From assembly GCF_000374325.1 (NCBI RefSeq), contig NZ_KB894079.1:218910-282909 (forward strand): a stretch of 64,000 nt of DNA, given 5' to 3'. Below, piece after piece: positions 8,239 to 15,265 of the stretch. The notes beneath the pieces are model-generated. The model was given only the letters and a program-made list of their open reading frames with translations. It searched no databases and was not told the origin of the DNA. The position numbers and the translations under genes were made by a program. Position 1 is the stretch's first letter. Every line of letters begins with the position of its first letter. This DNA is from Allofustis seminis DSM 15817. Lineage in GTDB: Bacteria > Bacillota > Bacilli > Lactobacillales > Carnobacteriaceae_A.

Positions 8239-8733
8239 TTATTGTTTTATACTAACTGGAAGTACTTCCACTCCATCCATATTTTCTAAATCTTTAAGTA
8301 GTATTCCGATTAATTTACCCGCAAATACAAAAGTTTCGAGCATTGACTCAATATCAATAGTTGTCAAACCAACATGTCTTAAACTAATTCCACCATCAGG
8401 TTGAACAATAAAATTATAATAGCCTGTCTTACTTGCATTAAGTGCATTTAAGGCAAGTAATATATCCGATAACTTATTGCGGTCGGACACTTGTGCTACT
8501 CGACTATATGAGATTTGATAATTAATTTTTGTTTTAGCGTCATCATCTTGGAATAAGATCGAAGCTGGAACATAACCACGTTCTCCTAATTGCAATGTCG
8601 TGCGATAAAGCACTTGTTTTAATTCAACTTCTTTTCCACCATAAGTTTTGACCATCTTAGTATCTTCTGAACGCTCTAAAACAATATTTCTTTCTTTAGC
8701 AGCTGTCTCAAATTTTTCGATAATTGGGTTCAT
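8239..8733 (-). CDS. Uncharacterised protein with Fur-box-like operator
   Basis: Not recognised. 164 aa, soluble, without signal peptide or membrane helices. The pattern is an N-terminal helix, several strands (YRTTLQLGERGYVPASILFQ; INYQISYSRVAQ; YYNFIVQPDGGISLRHVGL) and a C-terminal helix with LLKDLENMDGVEVL, reminiscent of small chaperone-like or YbjN-like alpha/beta proteins, but I would not assign it. It is monocistronic: terminators bracket it at 8802-8830 and 8195-8223. Its promoter (8764-8792) has a perfect 13-bp palindrome filling most of the spacer, so it is probably repressed by a Fur-family regulator and may belong to a metal or peroxide response (inference). Confidence 0.82.
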   Translation of the reverse strand: MNPIIEKFETAAKERNIVLERSEDTKMVKTYGGKEVELKQVLYRTTLQLGERGYVPASILFQDDDAKTKINYQISYSRVAQVSDRNKLSDILLALNALNASKTGYYNFIVQPDGGISLRHVGLTTIDIESMLETFVFAGKLIGILLKDLENMDGVEVLPVSIKQ

Positions 8734-8763
8734 TTTATCCGTCCTCTATTTTGAATTATGTTC

Positions 8764-8792
8764 ATTATATCAAGAGAATCATTCTCATACAA
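8764..8792 (-). promoter_or_regulatory. Promoter with Fur-family-like palindrome in the spacer
   Basis: TTGTAT (8787-8792), exactly 17 bp, TATAAT (8764-8769). The spacer holds the perfect inverted repeat GAGAATGATTCTC (8774-8786). Extended to TGAGAATGATTCTCT (8773-8787) it matches the 7-1-7 Fur box TGATAATNATTATCA at 11 of 14 positions. A protein bound here would block RNA polymerase. Confidence 0.65.
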
Positions 8793-8801
8793 CGCAAACA
8801 A

Positions 8802-8830
8802 AAAACCTCTATCATTTTGATAGAGGTTTT
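8802..8830 (-). terminator. rplS terminator
   Basis: Perfect stem AAAACCTCTATCA / TGATAGAGGTTTT with a three-base loop, followed by Ts, directly after the rplS stop. Confidence 0.9.
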
Positions 8831-8836
8831 CTTATA

Positions 8837-9187
8837 TTAGCGATGTCCGCGTTCTCTGATGCGTGCTGCTTTACCTACGCGATCACGTAAGTAGAACAAT
8901 TTAGCACGACGTACGCGACCTTTACGAACAACTTCGATTTTAGCCACGCGTGGTGAATGAACTGGGAAAGTTCTTTCTACACCGACACCGTTAGAAATTT
9001 TACGAACAGTATATGTTTCGCTAATTCCTTGGCCGCGACGTTGAATGACAACGCCTTCGAAGATTTGGATACGTTCACGTGTACCTTCAACGATACGTGC
9101 ATGAACACGAACAGTATCTCCAGGGCGGAACTCAGGAATATCATCACGTAATTGTTCTTTTGTAATTTCTGCAATTAGTGGGTTCAT
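8837..9187 (-). CDS. rplS: 50S ribosomal protein L19
   Basis: Large-subunit protein L19, 116 aa, at the 30S-50S interface. Sequence landmarks are [20 protein letters not shown] at the start, [36 protein letters not shown] and the basic end [17 protein letters not shown] start it at 9187 because GAGGAG lies just upstream; the seven extra residues of the longer frame would be leader sequence. It is monocistronic here, with a promoter and L19-type leader in front and a terminator behind. In many Firmicutes rplS follows rimM-trmD; those genes are not adjacent here. Confidence 0.97.
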   Translation of the reverse strand: MNPLIAEITKEQLRDDIPEFRPGDTVRVHARIVEGTRERIQIFEGVVIQRRGQGISETYTVRKISNGVGVERTFPVHSPRVAKIEVVRKGRVRRAKLFYLRDRVGKAARIRERGHR

Positions 9188-9204
9188 TTTACTTCTCCTC
9201 TCGC

Positions 9205-9264
9205 GCAATATTCATAAGTGCATAGGTCTCAGCGGAATATTGCATGATTAGTGGATTGCTCCAC
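9205..9264 (-). promoter_or_regulatory. L19 leader (autoregulatory 5' UTR)
   Basis: Two hairpins precede rplS on the minus strand: a small GTGGA-GCAA-TCCAC stem (9251-9264) and a larger GCAATATTC / GAATATTGC stem (9205-9243) enclosing a 21-nt loop. This is the arrangement of the Rfam L19 leader of low-GC Gram-positives, thought to let L19 repress its own mRNA. Assigned from memory of that structure; a covariance search would decide. Confidence 0.65.
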
Positions 9265-9274
9265 ACAATTAATT

Positions 9275-9303
9275 ATAATAGCATACTGGATTATTGATGT
9301 AAA
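9275..9303 (-). promoter_or_regulatory. rplS promoter
   Basis: TTTACA (9298-9303), 17 bp, TATTAT (9275-9280) with an upstream TG (extended -10). Transcription would start just before the L19 leader hairpins. Confidence 0.75.
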
Positions 9304-9364
9304 GCCTACTGTATGATTTTTAATGCTTAAATAGTATTATTTCTTTCATGACCAGACCTAAAAA

Positions 9365-9390
9365 GACAGCGGTGAACTTCCACCGCTGTC
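9365..9390 (-). terminator. Terminator of the LPXTG protein gene
   Basis: Perfect stem GACAGCGGTG / CACCGCTGTC with a six-base loop, followed by Ts, 8 bp after the stop of the cell-wall protein frame. Confidence 0.92.
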
Positions 9391-9397
9391 AAAAAAG

Positions 9398-10606
9398 TTA
9401 ATTTTCTTCTTTTCCGCAATAAATCAGTGCACTGCCGACACCTATCACGCTCAACATAGCCATTATCACTATTGAACCATTTGAAGAAATATCTCCCGTT
9501 TTAGGTAATTTTTGTTTTTGTTTTTGTTTTGGTTCTGGTTTCGGCTCTGCTTTTGGCTCTGGTTTTGGCTCTGGTTTTGGCTCTGGTTTTGGTTGCGGAT
9601 TTTCTCTTTTTGGAGTTACTTTATTTTTTGTCCATTTTGCATAAAGTGTAAGGTCATTCGTGACTGCAGTATCAAAATCATACTCATTGTCACATTCAGC
9701 TTCTGTATACCAGCCACCGAAACTATAACCATCTGCCGTTGGTGGGGTTGGAACAGTTGCTTGACCATTTTCTATAACAGTCTGTGCTTCAGGAGCTGCC
9801 CCATGACCATTAGCATCAAAGGTAACCGTATAATTTATAACTTTTTTCTCAAAAGTCCATGTGCCTGTAAAGACAACACCATTTTCTGTAACAATTTCAC
9901 TCGCTTTATCCCAGCCTTTAAAGATCCATGTACCTTCAGATGTTGCAACAGTTGTCTGTGCTAATTGGGCTGGTGTTACTGTTTTACCACTGGCCACTTG
10001 TTGTTTTTCAGGAAGAAGTGCTTGAACACTTGCTGGCAGTGGACGATCATCTTCTGCAACAAATACATAAGCGACTTCTGCCACTTGATGTTTGTTTCCT
10101 TCATAGTTCACATCATAATTATTTAAGAGTGAATCATGAGAGATAAGCGGATAAGTTGCATTCATCATTGGTGTAAATGATGTTGACTTAAATTGTAAAT
10201 TAGTAAAGGCAGCAAAGTTAACAGGTGGCTCTGCAAAAGAGGCAGCCTTATTGTTTTCAAATACTGTACCATCATTAATGGTTAAGTTTTGATAATTGGC
10301 TGTATTCACAGGGTCTGAGTAGTCATGGTCATGAGTGAAGATACCGCCACCCGATACTGCTTTGTTTTGACTCAATGTACTATCTTCAACAGTTACCTGA
10401 ATATCTGTGAGGATACCGCCACCATTTCTTGCGGCCGTATTTGCCTCAAATGTTGAATGCTTAATAACAGGATAGGTATACCCTGGCCAAGGATCCTGCG
10501 GGCCATATGGATCACTATAATCTGGATCAATGGGTGGCTCACCCAACATTAAAGCAGGTTCAGTAACCATCTTGTTCAGCGGTAGAGTTTCCAATAAATT
10601 CAGCAT
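9398..10606 (-). CDS. LPXTG surface protein, C-terminal fragment (frameshifted)
   Basis: Second half of a broken cell-wall-anchored adhesin-like protein. It resumes the parallel beta-helix pattern (NTAARNGGGILTD, NKAVSGGGIFTH), then has a SHIRT-like segment (WIFKGWDKAS...TGTWTFEKK), one Listeria-Bacteroides (Flg_new/InlB-B) repeat (YTVTFDANGHGAAP...GGWYTEAECDNEYDFDTAVT), a Pro-Glu-Lys spacer, the sortase signal LPKTG 36 residues from the end, a hydrophobic segment and the tail CGKEEN. The frame has no convincing start of its own: the ATG at 10606 has no ribosome binding site and lies inside the upstream frame. Removing one base near 10565-10566 fuses it cleanly to the N-terminal part. On its own it would lack a signal peptide and not be exported. 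Confidence 0.85.
   Translation of the reverse strand: MLNLLETLPLNKMVTEPALMLGEPPIDPDYSDPYGPQDPWPGYTYPVIKHSTFEANTAARNGGGILTDIQVTVEDSTLSQNKAVSGGGIFTHDHDYSDPVNTANYQNLTINDGTVFENNKAASFAEPPVNFAAFTNLQFKSTSFTPMMNATYPLISHDSLLNNYDVNYEGNKHQVAEVAYVFVAEDDRPLPASVQALLPEKQQVASGKTVTPAQLAQTTVATSEGTWIFKGWDKASEIVTENGVVFTGTWTFEKKVINYTVTFDANGHGAAPEAQTVIENGQATVPTPPTADGYSFGGWYTEAECDNEYDFDTAVTNDLTLYAKWTKNKVTPKRENPQPKPEPKPEPKPEPKAEPKPEPKQKQKQKLPKTGDISSNGSIVIMAMLSVIGVGSALIYCGKEEN
9508..9594 (-). repeat. 12-bp coding repeats, Pro-Glu-Pro-Lys wall spacer
   Basis: Near-identical 12-bp units (minus strand AAAACCAGAGCC) encode PEPK repeats, followed by CAAAAA-type units encoding QK repeats. This is the usual wall-spanning spacer before LPXTG; units are multiples of 3, so copy number can vary without a frameshift. 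Confidence 0.85.
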
Positions 10607-11954
10607 TTTTAATCACTGTTTTTGATTGACCATATGGGGTATAAATCGCACCACCATTTGTTGTAGAGCTATTATTAATAAATTTACCACCGTTGATTGT
10701 AATATGTGCCCAACCATCTGCGGCAATAGCACCACCGCCCGAAAAGGTGAATTGATTAGGATCAATATAGGGATTGGACCCAGTTTCTTGATAGTGGCAA
10801 TTTTCAATGGTACATGAGGCATTCATAATAAGACCTGTGCCTTTGTGTAAGTAAACTCCACCTAAGCAATTCTTAATATGAACATCTTCAGCAAGATCTA
10901 CTGCTGTATTTCGTTTCCCATTAAAGACACCTACAGACATGCCCCCAAATGCAGGAGTCTCGCCTAAACCATCGAGGCTACCGTCAATCGTAATATTTTT
11001 AATTGTTATCACACTTAGAGTATCTTCATTTTCTGAATCTGTATCCAAATAGATCAATCTATGTGAATTTCTACTCGTTTCATTGCTTTTAGAATAGATG
11101 CGATGTCCTTGCCCATCTATCTCACAGATATAGCAAATGTAAATGCCGTCTATATGACTCGACCAGCTGGTTCCTGTCGCAAATTCTGGATCGCCTTCAA
11201 TCACCCAATCTTTGTGAAGCGTAATAGACCATACAACATCTTCTACTTCAACTAGTTGAGTGGGATTGAATGACTCCCATGACAGCACGGGGTCTCCCAC
11301 AGATGCAGAATATATCTGATGGTTTTTAATCTGAACTTCAGTAAAAATCTCTCCTGTTGGCTGATCAGTGCTTTGAAATTTTGTATGTGGAAGCGTAAAG
11401 GCTTTTCCATCTTTTCTCTTAAAGGTAAGCAAGAAGTCTTTTTTTGCCTCGTTATATTGCTCTTCTGTCAGCTCATAAAAACTTCTAGTACCTTCAATAT
11501 CTCTGTTGTCTCCAAGAGTCATAATGCCGTAATACTTGCCATCAGCGGTCTTAGCAACCAGATTGAGTTTTTCTACTGTGACAGCAGGCTCTTCTACTTG
11601 TAAAGGCAGAGGCACAGGAGCAACATTTGCTTCATCATTTTCATGATTTGCCTCATGTAGTGGTGCAACTGCTTCATCACTTTCACCTTGAGCTACTTCA
11701 TCTTGTACCACATTATTTTGAACGAGAGGAATATTCTCCTCATTATCATTTTGAGCGGGACCATTTGGTACCGTAATATTTGCCCCATTCTCAACAGATG
11801 CCACATCAGATTGTGGTACTTCATTTTGAGTGGATGCCGGATTATCTTCAACAAATGGCTCTTGCTGTGCAAAAGCATTCATTGGCAAAATGGACAAGCC
11901 CATAGCCAATGCAGATAGACCCGCAAAGACTCGTCCCTTCCATTTCGTTTTCAA
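10560..11954 (-). CDS. LPXTG surface protein, N-terminal fragment (frameshifted)
   Basis: N-terminal 464 residues of the same surface protein. Residues 1-29 are a signal peptide (KWKGRVFAGLSALAMGLS, then MNAFA). A long acidic Asn/Glu-rich low-complexity region follows (about 30-125), then an unassigned beta-rich region, then from about residue 250 a right-handed beta-helix/pectin-lyase-like pattern (FSGGGAIAADG, FINNSSTTNGGAIYT). Translation stops at TGA after STAEQDGY and the C-terminal anchor lies in the next frame, so the product would be secreted but not sortase-anchored. The start is TTG, supported by AAGGGAGG 8 nt upstream, and that site is buried in a hairpin at 11963-11995. The two frames together would give about 855 residues. 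Confidence 0.85.
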   Translation of the reverse strand: MKTKWKGRVFAGLSALAMGLSILPMNAFAQQEPFVEDNPASTQNEVPQSDVASVENGANITVPNGPAQNDNEENIPLVQNNVVQDEVAQGESDEAVAPLHEANHENDEANVAPVPLPLQVEEPAVTVEKLNLVAKTADGKYYGIMTLGDNRDIEGTRSFYELTEEQYNEAKKDFLLTFKRKDGKAFTLPHTKFQSTDQPTGEIFTEVQIKNHQIYSASVGDPVLSWESFNPTQLVEVEDVVWSITLHKDWVIEGDPEFATGTSWSSHIDGIYICYICEIDGQGHRIYSKSNETSRNSHRLIYLDTDSENEDTLSVITIKNITIDGSLDGLGETPAFGGMSVGVFNGKRNTAVDLAEDVHIKNCLGGVYLHKGTGLIMNASCTIENCHYQETGSNPYIDPNQFTFSGGGAIAADGWAHITINGGKFINNSSTTNGGAIYTPYGQSKTVIKNAEFIGNSTAEQDGY

Positions 11955-11962
11955 AATAAAAA

Positions 11963-11995
11963 CCTCCCTTAAAGATTATTCTCTCTTTAGGGAAG
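11963..11995 (-). promoter_or_regulatory. Hairpin masking the LPXTG gene ribosome binding site
   Basis: On the minus strand CTTCCCTAAAGA pairs with TCTTTAAGGGAGG (12 pairs including one G-U, one bulged A) around an 8-nt loop. The second arm is the Shine-Dalgarno sequence of the TTG-started surface protein gene, fully paired. It could act as an RNA thermometer or other translational switch (inference). Confidence 0.6.
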
Positions 11996-12036
11996 TCTTA
12001 TTGTATTTTTATTTTCCCGCAGAGAGTAAAGTTAGC

Positions 12037-12146
12037 CTCTGAGGGGTGACCTCTGAGGGGTGATCTCTGAGGGGTGATCTCTGAGGGGTGATCTCTGAGG
12101 GGTGATCTCTGAGGGGTGATCTCTGAGGGGTGATCTCTGAGGGGTA
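12037..12146. repeat. 14-bp tandem repeat array, 8 copies
   Basis: Unit CTCTGAGGGGTGAT, seven full copies and a partial eighth. The first copy differs only in its last base (C for T); the others are identical. The array is intergenic, between rluD and the surface protein gene. The plus strand carries a GGGG run every 14 bp; the minus (transcribed) strand is C-rich. A 14-bp unit is not a multiple of 3, so it is not a coding repeat. Likely a variable-number tandem repeat. Confidence 0.95.
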
Positions 12147-12180
12147 CTTTATTAGTTAATAGTAGCCCTTTCTTTAATTT

Positions 12181-12262
12181 TATGCAACCCTTTTTTATTT
12201 TTATGCAAACTTTTTTTATTCTTATTCAAATCTTTTTTGTTCTTATGCAAGCCTTTTTTTAT
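12181..12262. repeat. 21-bp degenerate repeats with phased T-tracts
   Basis: TATGCAA-type cores begin at 12181, 12202, 12223 and 12244, exactly 21 bp apart, each followed by a run of 6-7 Ts. Two helical turns between T-tracts predicts intrinsic DNA bending. Together with the 14-bp array this fills most of the only gap over 300 bp in the window (11955-12315). One possible promoter for the surface gene, TTGCAT-17-TACTAT on the minus strand in this area, is weak. I see no ORF here. Confidence 0.8.
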
Positions 12263-12315
12263 TTTCAAATATTATCCATATTTTATAACTTGATAGCATA
12301 TAGTGGTCATAGCTT

Positions 12316-13215
12316 TTATTGCAATTGATCTAAGATATCTTGAAAGACGCTAGGAAGTGGCGCAACATATTCCATATATTCTCCAGTGCGCGGATGAATA
12401 AATCCTAATTTTTGTGCATGAAGCAGCTGTCCTTCTGTTGTGAGTGTATTTTTTCGTCCATAGTCATTGTCCCCCACAATAGGATAACCAATATATTTAA
12501 AATGGACACGAATTTGGTGAGTACGGCCCGTTTCTAATTGTGCTCGAACCAATGTATAATGGGCAAAATATTTAAGGACAGAAAAGTTAGTAATGGCTTC
12601 CTTTCCTTCTTGACGTACAATAAATTTCTTACGATCTTGTGGATCGCGTCCAATGGGTGCATCAATACGCCCTTCCTTATGTGGAATATGCCCATGAACT
12701 AATGCAATATATTCACGTTTCATTGTTCGCTTTTCTAATTGTTCAGATAATTTCTGATGTGTAATATCATTTTTGGCAATGACAAGTCCGCCTGATGTAT
12801 CTTTATCCAATCGGTGGACGATGCCTGGACGAATCTCGCCATTTATTCCTGATAAGTCCTTGATATGATAAAGTAGCGCATTTACAAGTGTGCCATTCGG
12901 ATTACCCGCTCCAGGATGGACGACCATGCCTTTTGGCTTATTCACGATCGCGATATCTTCATCTTCATATAAGATATCAAGTGGGATATTTTCTGGCTTG
13001 ACTTCGATCGCAACTGGTTCAGGCACGTTAATTTGAATTCGGTCACCGCAAGTTACTTTATATTTATTAATCGTGCTTTGACCATTAACCATTACTTGCC
13101 CTTTTTCAATGAAATCTTGTATTTGCGTTCTTGAAAAATTGGGAAAGCATTGGGAAAGCACTTTATCCAGTCGCCCTTTTTCATTTTGAATAGTGAGTTG
13201 GAGTTGTTCTTTCAT
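12316..13215 (-). CDS. rluD: 23S rRNA pseudouridine synthase, RluD family
   Basis: RluA/RluD-family enzyme, 299 aa, isomerising uridines in the large-subunit rRNA. An N-terminal S4 RNA-binding domain (about 15-75) precedes the catalytic domain with HRLDKDTSGGLVIAKN, which holds the catalytic Asp (about residue 138), and later GRTHQIRVHF. The start overlaps the lspA stop by 4 nt (ATGA), the common Firmicutes lspA-rluD pair, so the two are coupled. Which rRNA position it modifies cannot be told from sequence, and Firmicutes carry several paralogues. No convincing terminator follows; transcription may run toward the repeat region. Confidence 0.94.
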   Translation of the reverse strand: MKEQLQLTIQNEKGRLDKVLSQCFPNFSRTQIQDFIEKGQVMVNGQSTINKYKVTCGDRIQINVPEPVAIEVKPENIPLDILYEDEDIAIVNKPKGMVVHPGAGNPNGTLVNALLYHIKDLSGINGEIRPGIVHRLDKDTSGGLVIAKNDITHQKLSEQLEKRTMKREYIALVHGHIPHKEGRIDAPIGRDPQDRKKFIVRQEGKEAITNFSVLKYFAHYTLVRAQLETGRTHQIRVHFKYIGYPIVGDNDYGRKNTLTTEGQLLHAQKLGFIHPRTGEYMEYVAPLPSVFQDILDQLQ

Positions 13216-13667
13216 CGCATTTCTCCCTCTTTTTTAAATATCATATGTAGCAATAACACAGCAACTCCTACAGTTAGCGCAATATCTGCTACATTGAAAA
13301 TAGGAAAATCTATAAAATCTAATTGAATCATATCAATAACATAAGCATTCAGCAGTCGATCAATAAAATTACCAATTGCACCGCCAATCATCAAACATAG
13401 ACCAATGCCTATCCATATATCTTCTTTTCCTTCACGATGTAGCCAATAACCTAAAACGGCAACCACCAACAATGTCAAACTATAAAAAAATAACATATGC
13501 CCTTCTAAAATACTCCAAGCTGCACCTGTGTTCTGAATATGTGTCAGTGAAAAAATGTTAGGCACTACTTTAATTGATTCATGAAGTGGGATTGATTGCA
13601 CAATTAAATATTTGCTCCACTGATCCAAAACAACAATAAAACTAATGATTAAATAGAAAATAAACAT
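13212..13667 (-). CDS. lspA: Lipoprotein signal peptidase II
   Basis: Membrane aspartic protease of 151 aa with four hydrophobic segments that removes signal peptides from diacylglyceryl-prolipoproteins. The catalytic aspartates are in GGAIGNFIDRLLN and FNVADIAL. GGAAGGA lies 8 nt before the ATG. Coupled to rluD by a 4-nt overlap. The two lipoproteins encoded divergently at 13.8-15.3 kb are among its expected substrates. Confidence 0.96.
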   Translation of the reverse strand: MFIFYLIISFIVVLDQWSKYLIVQSIPLHESIKVVPNIFSLTHIQNTGAAWSILEGHMLFFYSLTLLVVAVLGYWLHREGKEDIWIGIGLCLMIGGAIGNFIDRLLNAYVIDMIQLDFIDFPIFNVADIALTVGVAVLLLHMIFKKEGEMR

Positions 13668-13792
13668 GAAAAAATCCTTCCTATTAATACTCTAAAATTC
13701 AAATAAAAATGTCATATTATTTTTGAGGCAGACTAGATTATTGACTCATTATTCTTTATACTAACAATATTAATTCTATTTTAAAGGAGTTT

Positions 13793-14443
13793 ATGATGAA
13801 AAACAAAAAAATATCTTTCTTGCTTTTCACTGTCGCTTTTTTCCTAGTAGGATGCGGCAAAGTTACGCTTGACGATGTAAAAAATGCTCAAGACACTATC
13901 CAAAAAACGCAAGAAGAAATTGTAACCATTCTCAATGACACGCAAGAAATAGAATCTGAAATGAGTGCCACTTTTGCGGAAGCAATTCAAGCAAAAGATT
14001 TGCATGACCTTTCCAAGCATTCAAATCCTGCATATGATAATATCATGCAGCGCCAAAAGCAACTGGAGCAATTAAAAAAACAACAAGAAATACTCGAAAA
14101 AGAAACGGAAACAATTCGTAACTACAAAGAAGATAAGATTGCACCAGAAGTAAAAACTCATTACCTTGACGTGCTAGGAAATCTAATTGCACAACTAAAA
14201 ACTTATTACGAACATTATGAAAAAAATATCAAGTTGCAAGAAGATTTCTTCCAAAAAATCGCCGAAAAAGATGCTACATCAGAAGATTTCATCAATGGCT
14301 TAGATGAATTAAATGACGATTATCAAACACTTCAAGAAGAATTGAAAAGCATTGATCAACAATTCAATGACTTAGAAAAAGTTCAACAATCATTTGAAAA
14401 AGAAGTGAATGAATCACTCAAGAAAGGAAATGCAACCAAATGA
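13793..14443 (+). CDS. YkyA-like cell-wall-associated lipoprotein
   Basis: Lipoprotein of 215-216 aa. A signal peptide ends in the lipobox LVGC (lipidated Cys near residue 21), followed by an almost entirely helical, Gln/Glu/Lys-rich chain with coiled-coil heptads (EEIVTILNDTQEIESEM; LKKQQEILEKETETIR). This matches the YkyA family of putative cell-wall-binding lipoproteins, whose function is not established. Two ATGs are adjacent (13793, 13796); the second has better spacing from AAAGGAG. The stop overlaps the next gene by 4 nt, so the three genes from here form an operon. The context, with a deacetylase and a putative glycosidase, suggests an envelope-polymer job. Confidence 0.82.
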   Translation: MMKNKKISFLLFTVAFFLVGCGKVTLDDVKNAQDTIQKTQEEIVTILNDTQEIESEMSATFAEAIQAKDLHDLSKHSNPAYDNIMQRQKQLEQLKKQQEILEKETETIRNYKEDKIAPEVKTHYLDVLGNLIAQLKTYYEHYEKNIKLQEDFFQKIAEKDATSEDFINGLDELNDDYQTLQEELKSIDQQFNDLEKVQQSFEKEVNESLKKGNATK

Positions 14444-15252
14444 CTCTTCAAAAAAAATTAATTATATTTTCAATGAGTGCCCTTATGCTTGTAGCATGTG
14501 GCAACAAAAAAGATGATTCGGCTCAAACTGACTCCCCCGAAAAAGATAATATCGAACATGTCGCAACAGAAGATTCCGATTCAAAAGAAAAAACCGCAAC
14601 CTTTAAATATGAAGTCAATCAAGATACTTGGCAAATTGTTCCCTTAAAAGACTCCAATGCCAGCGAAAAAGTTGCGCTTTTGACATTTGATGATACACCA
14701 GACAAACATGGGCTTGAAATTGCTCAAAAATTGGATAAATTAGGAGTACCTGCTATTTTCTTTGTGAATGCTATGTTCTTAGATCGTCCAGGTGGCGAAG
14801 AAATGTTGAAAGGTATTCACAAATTAGGCTTTGAAATTGGTAATCATACATATAATCATCCAGATTTAACAACATTATCCTATGAAGAACAATTAAAAGA
14901 AATTAAAGGTGTTAATGATCGTGTAGAAGAGATTATCGGTCTACGCCCTCGTTTCTTACGACCACCTTTTGGTTTATTCAATGAAACAACACTAAAAATA
15001 ATGGATGAAGAAAAAATGACCATTATGAACTGGACTTACGGCTATGATTGGGAAGAACAGTATCAAAATGGTGCAGCACTTGCTGATATCATGGTCAATA
15101 CTGAATTTCTATCGTCTGGTGCAAACTTATTAATGCACGACCGCTCATGGACACTTGATGCACAAGAAGGCATTATTTCAGGTTTGCGTGATAAAGGATA
15201 CACTTTTGTTGATCCTGCCGAAATTATCTCAAAACGTGAAATGAACAATTAA
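14440..15252 (+). CDS. Polysaccharide deacetylase lipoprotein
   Basis: Extracellular lipid-anchored NodB-homology (CE4) deacetylase, 270 aa. The lipobox is LVAC (Cys near residue 20), followed by an acidic Ser/Asp linker to about residue 60. The CE4 motifs are complete: LLTFDDTP (catalytic base Asp and first metal ligand Asp), NHTYNHP (His ligands), RPPFG, a Trp/Asp motif (NWTYGYDW) and LLMHDR (catalytic His). In the family it removes N-acetyl groups from peptidoglycan or another glycan; the substrate is open. Motif 1 has Thr where Gly is usual (TFDDTP versus TFDDGP). Coupled by 4-nt overlap to the upstream lipoprotein and 13 bp before the putative glycosidase. Confidence 0.93.
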   Translation: MTLQKKLIIFSMSALMLVACGNKKDDSAQTDSPEKDNIEHVATEDSDSKEKTATFKYEVNQDTWQIVPLKDSNASEKVALLTFDDTPDKHGLEIAQKLDKLGVPAIFFVNAMFLDRPGGEEMLKGIHKLGFEIGNHTYNHPDLTTLSYEEQLKEIKGVNDRVEEIIGLRPRFLRPPFGLFNETTLKIMDEEKMTIMNWTYGYDWEEQYQNGAALADIMVNTEFLSSGANLLMHDRSWTLDAQEGIISGLRDKGYTFVDPAEIISKREMNN

Positions 15253-15265
15253 AGGATGACAACAT

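Noticed and set aside
9512-9964. Long plus-strand frame rich in Phe, Trp and Leu
   Set aside because: It is the antisense of the PEPK/QK repeat spacer and the adjacent domains of the LPXTG protein; it has no ribosome binding site or family match.
10540-10610. Programmed +1 frameshift joining the two halves of the surface protein
   Set aside because: The stop context (TAC TGA A) has no slippery codon like the CTT TGA C of prfB and no internal Shine-Dalgarno was seen; a simple one-base insertion is more likely.
12037-12146. Possible CRISPR array
   Set aside because: Repeats are only 14 bp and directly tandem, without unique spacers; no cas genes are nearby.
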